DNA of 11,115 nt, taken from positions 1 to 11,115 of the forward strand of contig DASUKA010000164.1 of assembly GCA_036278935.1 (NCBI GenBank), in the 5' to 3' direction. Origin of the DNA: DASSNR01 sp036278935 (GTDB taxonomy: Bacteria > Gemmatimonadota > Gemmatimonadetes > Gemmatimonadales > Gemmatimonadaceae). The notes beneath the pieces are model-generated. The model was not told the DNA's origin. It was given only the letters and a program-made list of their open reading frames with translations, and did not search any database. Shown here piece by piece: positions 7,470 to 11,115 of the stretch. Within the stretch, counting starts at the first letter, position 1; the number at the start of each line of letters is the position of its first letter. The translations under genes and the position numbers were made by a program.

Positions 7470-7510
7470 AGATGAGCGCTGTAGCTACGCCCACTGCACA
7501 CCCTCCACCC
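7453..7510 (+). repeat. Inverted repeat / hairpin just upstream of the four-helix-bundle start
   Basis: GGGTGTGGGGTGT at 7453-7465 is complementary to ACACCCTCCACCC at 7498-7510 except for two adjacent central positions, with a 32-nt loop. The fold would compete with the G-quadruplex for the same G-runs. It ends 8 bp before the ATG at 7519, so it could act as a terminator or attenuator after the RNase gene or hide the translation start of the next gene. Confidence 0.5.
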
Positions 7511-7518
7511 TGGGCGGT

Positions 7519-7962
7519 ATGCCGTCGTATCCTCTCAAGAGTTATCGGGAACTGGTGGTCTGGCAGCGGTCCATGGACCTCGTCACAGAGGTGTATCGGG
7601 TTGCGCGGGCCTTGCCCAGGACGGAGCAATTCGGCATGGCGGCGCAACTTCGACGTGCTGTCGTCTCCATCCCCGCGAACATCGCCGAGGGGTACGGGCG
7701 GCGGAGCGGCGGCGACTACGTCCATCATGTTTCCATGGCTAACGGGTCTCTGAAGGAAGTTGAGACGCTCCTTCTCATTGCCCGGCAAACGGAACTCATC
7801 GCTGCAGCGCAGCTCTCGAACGCCCTGCGACTTGCTGATGAGGTGGGCGGCCTCATGACCGCTCTGCTGCGGGGCCTGCGTCGGCCGCGAGCAGAGAATC
7901 CGCCCCCACCGACCCGACACCCTACTCCCGTACACCCTCCGTTGACGCCCTCCGATCTCTGA
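7519..7962 (+). CDS. S23/Avd-like four-helix-bundle protein (23S rRNA intervening-sequence protein family)
   Basis: 147 residues from the ATG at 7519. The sequence is a textbook member of the four-helix-bundle family first seen encoded in 23S rRNA intervening sequences and related to Avd of diversity-generating retroelements: LKSYRELVVWQRSMDLVTEVYR (6-27), then FGMAAQLRRAVVSIPANIAEGYGR (38-61), then SLKEVETLLLIARQ (77-90) and LADEVGGLMTALLRGL (105-120). Members form pentameric basic barrels in known structures; the cellular role of stand-alone copies is not established. The GTG at 7462 is in frame, but its 19 extra residues do not look like the family and lie in the hairpin region, so the ATG is preferred. 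A Pro-rich tail (about 123-147) is encoded by the C-tract flank and is not part of the family fold. No reverse transcriptase or template repeat is nearby. The gene separates the RNase gene from rplU. Confidence 0.88.
   Translation: MPSYPLKSYRELVVWQRSMDLVTEVYRVARALPRTEQFGMAAQLRRAVVSIPANIAEGYGRRSGGDYVHHVSMANGSLKEVETLLLIARQTELIAAAQLSNALRLADEVGGLMTALLRGLRRPRAENPPPPTRHPTPVHPPLTPSDL
7903..7937 (-). repeat. C-tract cluster (G-tracts on the - strand), right flank of the four-helix-bundle gene
   Basis: C-runs occur at 7903-7907, 7913-7915, 7920-7922, 7927-7929 and 7935-7937 with loops of 4-5 nt, a quadruplex-forming pattern on the opposite strand. CCCGACACCC (7913-7922) is the exact reverse complement of GGGTGTCGGG at 7460-7469. 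The tract lies inside the 3' end of the four-helix-bundle coding region and encodes its Pro-rich tail. ACACCCTCC also occurs directly at both 7498-7506 and 7932-7940. Confidence 0.7.
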
Positions 7963-7970
7963 GCTAACTT
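7942..7970 (+). promoter_or_regulatory. Putative promoter of rplU-rpmA
   Basis: TTGACG (7942-7947), 17 bp, then TAACTT (7965-7970). The -35 matches consensus at five of six positions; the -10 keeps only the TA...T frame. Transcription would start near 7977, giving a leader of about 38 nt for rplU. The -35 lies within the last codons of the four-helix-bundle gene. Prediction by eye. Confidence 0.45.
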
Positions 7971-8014
7971 TCCATGTCTGTACTACTTACCCTTGACTTG
8001 AATTTCGCGTCCCC

Positions 8015-8332
8015 ATGCCCTACGCCATCATTCGCACGGCCGGATTCCAGTACCGTGTCGAGCCGGGAAAGACTATTCGGATTCCGACCAGGGAGGCCGA
8101 TGTCGGGTCGAGCATCACGTTCGACGAGGTGCTCCTGGGCTCGGACGGCACCAACGTGCACGCCGGCGCGCCGCTCGTGCCCGGTGCAACTGTCACGGCG
8201 CAGGTCGTCCGGCACGGACGCGGGCGCAAGATCATCGTCTTCAAGATGAAGCGCCGCAAGAACTACGCGCGCAAGCAAGGGCACCGGCAGGGCTTCACCG
8301 AAGTCAAGATCAACGATATCAACCTCGGCTGA
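8015..8332 (+). CDS. rplU: 50S ribosomal protein L21
   Basis: Large-subunit protein that binds 23S rRNA during 50S assembly. At 105 residues it has the standard bacterial length. It begins MPYAIIRTAGFQYRVEPG, close to the usual MYAII.TGGKQY start (here AGFQY). It has the conserved FDEVLL block and ends with the L21 signature KMKRRKNYARKQGHRQGFTEVKI. No Shine-Dalgarno is visible before ATG 8015 (the upstream bases are T-rich then CCCC). A promoter-like pair sits at 7942-7970. rpmA begins 9 bp after the stop. Confidence 0.97.
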   Translation: MPYAIIRTAGFQYRVEPGKTIRIPTREADVGSSITFDEVLLGSDGTNVHAGAPLVPGATVTAQVVRHGRGRKIIVFKMKRRKNYARKQGHRQGFTEVKINDINLG

Positions 8333-8341
8333 GCGTATCTC

Positions 8342-8620
8342 ATGGCTCACAAGAAAGGCGTCGGCTCCAGCCGCAACGGGCGGGACAGCAACGCGCAGTA
8401 TCGCGGCGTCAAGAAGTTCGGCGGCGAGCGTGTGCGGGCGGGGAATATCCTCGTGCGCCAGTGCGGCACCAAGTTCCACCCTGGCCGCAACGTCGGCCTC
8501 GGGTCGGACTACACCATCTATTCGCTCATCGACGGTGTGGTGAAGTTCGAGCACAAGAGCAAGGCGCGCTACAAGATCAGCGTCTATCCCATCACCACGG
8601 GCGAGCCGGCCGTCGCGTAA
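8342..8620 (+). CDS. rpmA: 50S ribosomal protein L27
   Basis: Large-subunit protein whose N-terminal tail reaches the peptidyl-transferase centre. At 92 residues it begins MAHKKGVGSSRNGRDSNAQYRGVKKFGGERVR, the canonical tail and body, without the cleavable N-terminal extension seen in Firmicutes. It continues with GNILVRQ.GTKFHPG.NVGLG and DYTIYSLIDGVVKFEHK. A variant cysteine follows RQ (RQCGTKFHPG, usually R). It is co-transcribed with rplU (9-bp gap). The GTPase gene obg often comes next in other bacteria, but here a hairpin and an unrelated small gene follow. Confidence 0.97.
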   Translation: MAHKKGVGSSRNGRDSNAQYRGVKKFGGERVRAGNILVRQCGTKFHPGRNVGLGSDYTIYSLIDGVVKFEHKSKARYKISVYPITTGEPAVA

Positions 8621-8641
8621 GCACGCCACGCAGCAGCCGCC

Positions 8642-8673
8642 AGGCGCCTCCGTCCCTCCGGACGGGGGCGCTT
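8642..8673 (+). terminator. Terminator-like hairpin after rpmA
   Basis: GCGCCTCCGTCC (8644-8655) pairs with GGACGGGGGCGC (8660-8671) through one G-T wobble with a CTCC loop, extended outward by two further pairs (8642-8643 with 8672-8673). It lies 21 bp after the rpmA stop. The following bases (CATCGTTT) are only weakly T-rich, as is common in GC-rich genomes. Confidence 0.7.
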
Positions 8674-8788
8674 CATCGTTTCGGCAATGACGATGGCGGT
8701 CTCACGGCGGCCCACCCGAAACTCCGGTGCTCCGCTGGCGTAGTATTCGCCGTGGGGATGTGGCTCGAACTCGACTCCCGAGGATGAT

Positions 8789-9130
8789 ATGGCGCTCTGG
8801 AACAAGCTCAAGCAGGAAATGGATCACGTCGGCGACGTCGCACAAGGCGCCTTCGATGAGGGGCGCGTCCGTCTTGATGCCATGCGCGCGCGCCAGCACG
8901 CAGACAAGGCCGCGCAAGCGCTGGGCTACGCGGTCTATCGAGCGAGGCAGCGCGGCGAGGAACTGAATGCCGATGACTACGCCCGGCTGAGCAGCACGCT
9001 GGCTGGCCACGAGGCCGAAGCCGCACGGAACGAGGAGCGGCTCGCGCAGATGGCGCAGCAACGCAAGGCCAAACGGAGCAGCGAGGAGAACACGAGCGAG
9101 CCGGAAGAGCCCCCGCCGCCGGCATCCTGA
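8789..9130 (+). CDS. Small charged helical protein of unknown function
   Basis: Not recognised. It has 113 residues with no signal peptide and no membrane segment. Residues about 3-95 are predicted by eye to be almost wholly alpha-helical and rich in Ala, Arg, Glu and Gln (for example LDAMRARQHADKAAQALGYAVYRARQRGEEL), consistent with a coiled coil. The tail is disordered, first basic (QRKAKRSS) then acidic and Pro-rich (EENTSEPEEPPPPAS). GAGG at 8780-8783, 5 nt before the ATG, supports the start and is the clearest Shine-Dalgarno on the + strand. TAGTAT at 8741-8746 might be a -10 but has no matching -35. The last codons lie within the left arm of the stem-loop at 9101-9150. Confidence 0.7.
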   Translation: MALWNKLKQEMDHVGDVAQGAFDEGRVRLDAMRARQHADKAAQALGYAVYRARQRGEELNADDYARLSSTLAGHEAEAARNEERLAQMAQQRKAKRSSEENTSEPEEPPPPAS

Positions 9131-9150
9131 GTTGGCGGGGGCTCTTCTGG
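9101..9150. terminator. Strong stem-loop between convergent genes (probable bidirectional terminator)
   Basis: AAGAGCCCCCGCC (9105-9117) is the exact complement of GGCGGGGGCTCTT (9134-9146). Four more pairs outside (9101-9104 with 9147-9150, one a G-T wobble) make a 17-bp stem with a 16-nt loop. It lies between the + strand small gene, whose stop at 9128-9130 is in the loop, and the - strand amidohydrolase ending at 9164. There is no long T-run on either side. Confidence 0.75.
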
Positions 9151-9163
9151 TGTGGCTGCGACG

Positions 9164-10477
9164 TCAGGGCTGGTCGTAATTCGGCGGAAGGGTCTTGTAG
9201 CGCTCCACCAGCAACTCGCGCCGCGACTTGCCCGTTACCCGGTTGCCGCGGATGAAGACGTCGTCCGCCGTGGTGCTGAACTCGAACGGATCGCCGCTCC
9301 ACACCACCACGTTCGCCTCGCGGCCCGGCGCAAGTGATCCCACGCGGTCGGCCACGCCGAACACCTGGGCGGGGGCAAGCGTGATCGCTCGCAGCGCATC
9401 GTCCCACGACATCCCATACGCCACGGCGTTCCCAGCTTCGTAGCGGATGTTGCCGGCGTTGAAGCCGCCCTCGCCGCCGCTCCCCGCGTTGCCGATCAGC
9501 ACCACCTGCACCCCCGCCTTGCGCAGCAGCGCGGCGTTCTCCTGGCGACTGCCCAGCTCCGCGAAGCTGTTCGGAATGTTGTTCATGGCGCCGGTGAGCA
9601 CCGGCACCTTGGCGGCCGCCAGCTCATCAGCCACCATCCACGCCTCGGCTCCGCCCTCGATCATGATCTTGAGGCCATACTCCTTGGCGAGCGAGAGCGC
9701 CTCCTCGATGTCGCTGGCGCGGTCCGTCGTCACGAGCAATGGAAGTTTTCCCTGTACGACAGGCACCATTGCCTCGAGATCCAGCAAGCTTGCGGCGTAG
9801 TGGCGCGTGGCGCCGCGATCGTACGCACTCCGGTTGCGCGCGAAGGCGCGAGTGTCCTCGATCAGCTCGCGCAGGCGCTCGACCACCTCGCCGCGCGCCC
9901 CCGCGTCCACCTGTTCCGAGTTGCCCAGCTCGCCGACCATCACCGCCGGCGCCTCGAGTGTCATGGAGGCCGCGGTGCCATGCGAGAGGTCCATCACCGC
10001 CGCCTGTCCGGCGATCAGGCCGCCCGAGGGAAGCACGACCGCCGTGGTGACACCGGCCTCGCGAGCTCCCTGAATGTGCACCGAGCGCGGATTGAAGCCA
10101 TCGATCACCCGGAAGCCCGCCGCGATGCCGGTTGCGGTCTTCGCGTGCGCATCGCGCGTCTCCGTCACCGCGCCGATCTCATCTACTCCCAGGTCCGTGG
10201 CGCTGTTCACCAGTCCGGGCGTCACCCACTTGCCAGTGGCGTCGATGCGCTCAGCGCCTGCCGGGACGGCGACATTCGCGCCGACGGCCGCGATCTTCCC
10301 GTTGCGGATCAGCACGGTCCCGTGTTCGATGGGAGCACTGCTCACCGGGAACACCTTCCCGCCGACGATGGCGATGGTCTGTGCGGCCGCGGATGCCGCC
10401 GAGGCGGCCACGAGGGCGGCCGCGATTACCCATGCGCGCCACTGCGCGCGGGTGTTCTGTCGGATGCTCGGCATCAT
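9164..10477 (-). CDS. Secreted amidohydrolase-superfamily protein lacking metal ligands (probable pseudoenzyme)
   Basis: 437 residues. An N-terminal signal peptide is visible (hydrophobic AWVIAAALVAASAASAAAQ, likely cleaved near residue 33), so the protein is exported. The fold is recognisable by the N-terminal beta-sandwich (VGGKVFPVSSAPIEHGTVLIRNGKIAAVGANV), the strand TGKWVTPGLV (81-90) and the C-terminal SLAPGREANVVVWSGDPFE (381-399). The usual metal sites are gone: the HxH after PGL(I/V) reads A93-T94-D95, the strand-5 His position is T250, the strand-6 His-His pair reads E274-G275, and the HSDD block reads GNAG (329-332). Catalysis by the standard mechanism is therefore unlikely. Its start overlaps the stop of the upstream amidohydrolase (ATGA), with a strong GGAGGG 5 nt before the ATG (- strand, 10488-10483). 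A second ATG follows at once (10474). Confidence 0.88.
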   Translation of the reverse strand: MMPSIRQNTRAQWRAWVIAAALVAASAASAAAQTIAIVGGKVFPVSSAPIEHGTVLIRNGKIAAVGANVAVPAGAERIDATGKWVTPGLVNSATDLGVDEIGAVTETRDAHAKTATGIAAGFRVIDGFNPRSVHIQGAREAGVTTAVVLPSGGLIAGQAAVMDLSHGTAASMTLEAPAVMVGELGNSEQVDAGARGEVVERLRELIEDTRAFARNRSAYDRGATRHYAASLLDLEAMVPVVQGKLPLLVTTDRASDIEEALSLAKEYGLKIMIEGGAEAWMVADELAAAKVPVLTGAMNNIPNSFAELGSRQENAALLRKAGVQVVLIGNAGSGGEGGFNAGNIRYEAGNAVAYGMSWDDALRAITLAPAQVFGVADRVGSLAPGREANVVVWSGDPFEFSTTADDVFIRGNRVTGKSRRELLVERYKTLPPNYDQP

Positions 10478-11115
10478 TGATTCCCTCCGCGCGTGTCAGG
10501 TACGTAGCCCAGCTCGAAGTCCGTGCGCCACTGGTGCGTGGGATCCGACCGATCATACATCAGGGCGCCGTCGATCCACACCTTCTGTGTGCGCGTGTAG
10601 ACACTGAACGGATCGCCGGACCAGAGCACGACGTCCGCATCCTTGCCGGCCACGAGCGAGCCGATCTTGTCGTCGAGGCCGAGCGTCCACGCCGGGTTGA
10701 TCGTCATCCACTTCACCGCTTCGTCTTCGGTGACGTTGATACCGGCGGCGTGGCCGGCCGCCATTGCCTTGGCCACTTCCTGATTCAGCCGCTGGATGCC
10801 CCCTGGATCATCGGAGTGGATCATCGCGCGCGCGCCAGCCTTGTCGACCAGCGCGATGTTCGCCTTCACGCCGTCGATCGCCTCCATCTTGAAGCCGCCC
10901 CAGTCCGCCCACATGGCCGCGGCGATCCCTTCCTTGGCCAGCAGGTCGGCGATCTTGTACGCCTCCACCGCGTGATGGAAGGCGCGCACCTTGTAGCCGA
11001 ATTCGTGTCCCATGTCGATGACCTGCTTCATCTCATCGGCGCGGTAGCAGTGCATCTGCACGTAGATGTTGCCGCGCAGCACCTCGGCAAGCGTCTCGAG
11101 CCCGAGGTCGCGATC
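10474..11115 (-). CDS. Amidohydrolase family protein, C-terminal part (5' end outside window)
   Basis: The frame is open to the right edge; 213 residues are visible. The sequence is the C-terminal part of a periplasmic-type imidazolonepropionase-like amidohydrolase. It keeps the metal ligands expected in this part: H22 in MHCYRADE, H47/H48 in RAFHHAVEAYKIAD, and D102 in MIHSDDPGG (counted from the first visible codon). It then has the family C-terminus, MTINPAWTLGLDDKIGSLVAGKDADVVLWSGDPF. The HxH motif and any signal peptide lie outside the window. The partner gene downstream overlaps it by 4 bp and is a clear paralogue without these ligands. Substrate is unknown; relatives hydrolyse cyclic amides, lactones or dipeptides. 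Confidence 0.9.
   Translation of the reverse strand, partial: DRDLGLETLAEVLRGNIYVQMHCYRADEMKQVIDMGHEFGYKVRAFHHAVEAYKIADLLAKEGIAAAMWADWGGFKMEAIDGVKANIALVDKAGARAMIHSDDPGGIQRLNQEVAKAMAAGHAAGINVTEDEAVKWMTINPAWTLGLDDKIGSLVAGKDADVVLWSGDPFSVYTRTQKVWIDGALMYDRSDPTHQWRTDFELGYVPDTRGGNQ
10483..10488 (-). promoter_or_regulatory. Strong Shine-Dalgarno for the downstream amidohydrolase
   Basis: GGAGGG on the - strand lies 5 nt before ATG 10477 and 8 nt before the second in-frame ATG at 10474. It is embedded in the last codons of the upstream gene, and together with the ATGA overlap it supports translation of both genes from one message. It does not separate the two ATGs; either is acceptable. Confidence 0.7.

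Noticed and set aside
7357..7935. - strand frame of 192 codons opposite the four-helix-bundle gene
   Set aside because: The + strand frame matches a known family over its length; the - strand frame is compositionally noise.
7416..7980. Diversity-generating retroelement suggested by the Avd-like protein
   Set aside because: No reverse transcriptase, template repeat or variable-repeat target gene is in the window; stand-alone four-helix-bundle genes are common.
7993..7998. TTGACT as a -35 for rplU
   Set aside because: The matching -10 would fall at or beyond the rplU start codon, so it cannot give a leadered message; the site at 7942-7970 fits better.
7964..8629. - strand frame of 221 codons covering rplU and rpmA
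   Set aside because: Both ribosomal proteins are unmistakable on the + strand; the antisense frame is a shadow.
1..11115. CRISPR array, prophage, IS element or defence system
   Set aside because: No regularly spaced repeats, transposase, integrase or defence-family genes were seen; nearly all coding sequence is housekeeping or metabolic.

Overview
This is a GC-rich (roughly two-thirds G+C), gene-dense bacterial chromosome segment with housekeeping genes and no phage or plasmid genes. The gene set fits a free-living member of the Gemmatimonadota or a nearby phylum: a long two-barrel U32 protein, a periplasmic amidohydrolase pair, an RNase E/G-rplU-rpmA cluster, and a four-helix-bundle gene beside G-tracts. 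That placement is an inference from style and gene content; no marker here proves it.

Left part (1-5334, all + strand): the 3' portion of a U32 peptidase-family protein (open at the window edge), then a RecQ-family helicase, an acyl-CoA dehydrogenase 3 bp after recQ, and a small membrane methyltransferase-like protein whose GTG start overlaps the dehydrogenase stop by four bases. The last three look co-transcribed. A 527-bp stretch without a convincing gene follows (5335-5861). It carries a plausible promoter at its left end and may be a long leader for the RNase gene.

Middle (5862-8620, + strand): an RNase E/G catalytic-core protein, then ribosomal proteins L21 (rplU) and L27 (rpmA), a gene order found in many bacteria. 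Here the RNase gene and rplU are separated by a gene for an S23/Avd-like four-helix-bundle protein. It is bounded on the left by a run of seven G-tracts and on the right by a run of C-tracts, sharing an inverted 10-mer (GGGTGTCGGG / CCCGACACCC). The arrangement looks like a small inserted cassette and is the most interesting structure in the window.

Right part (8621-11115): a terminator-like hairpin after rpmA, a small charged helical protein of unknown function (+), a strong stem-loop between convergent genes, and on the - strand two overlapping amidohydrolase-superfamily genes. The upstream one, cut by the window edge, keeps the visible metal ligands. The downstream one is a secreted paralogue in which every recognisable metal-ligand position is replaced, so it looks like a pseudoenzyme partner.
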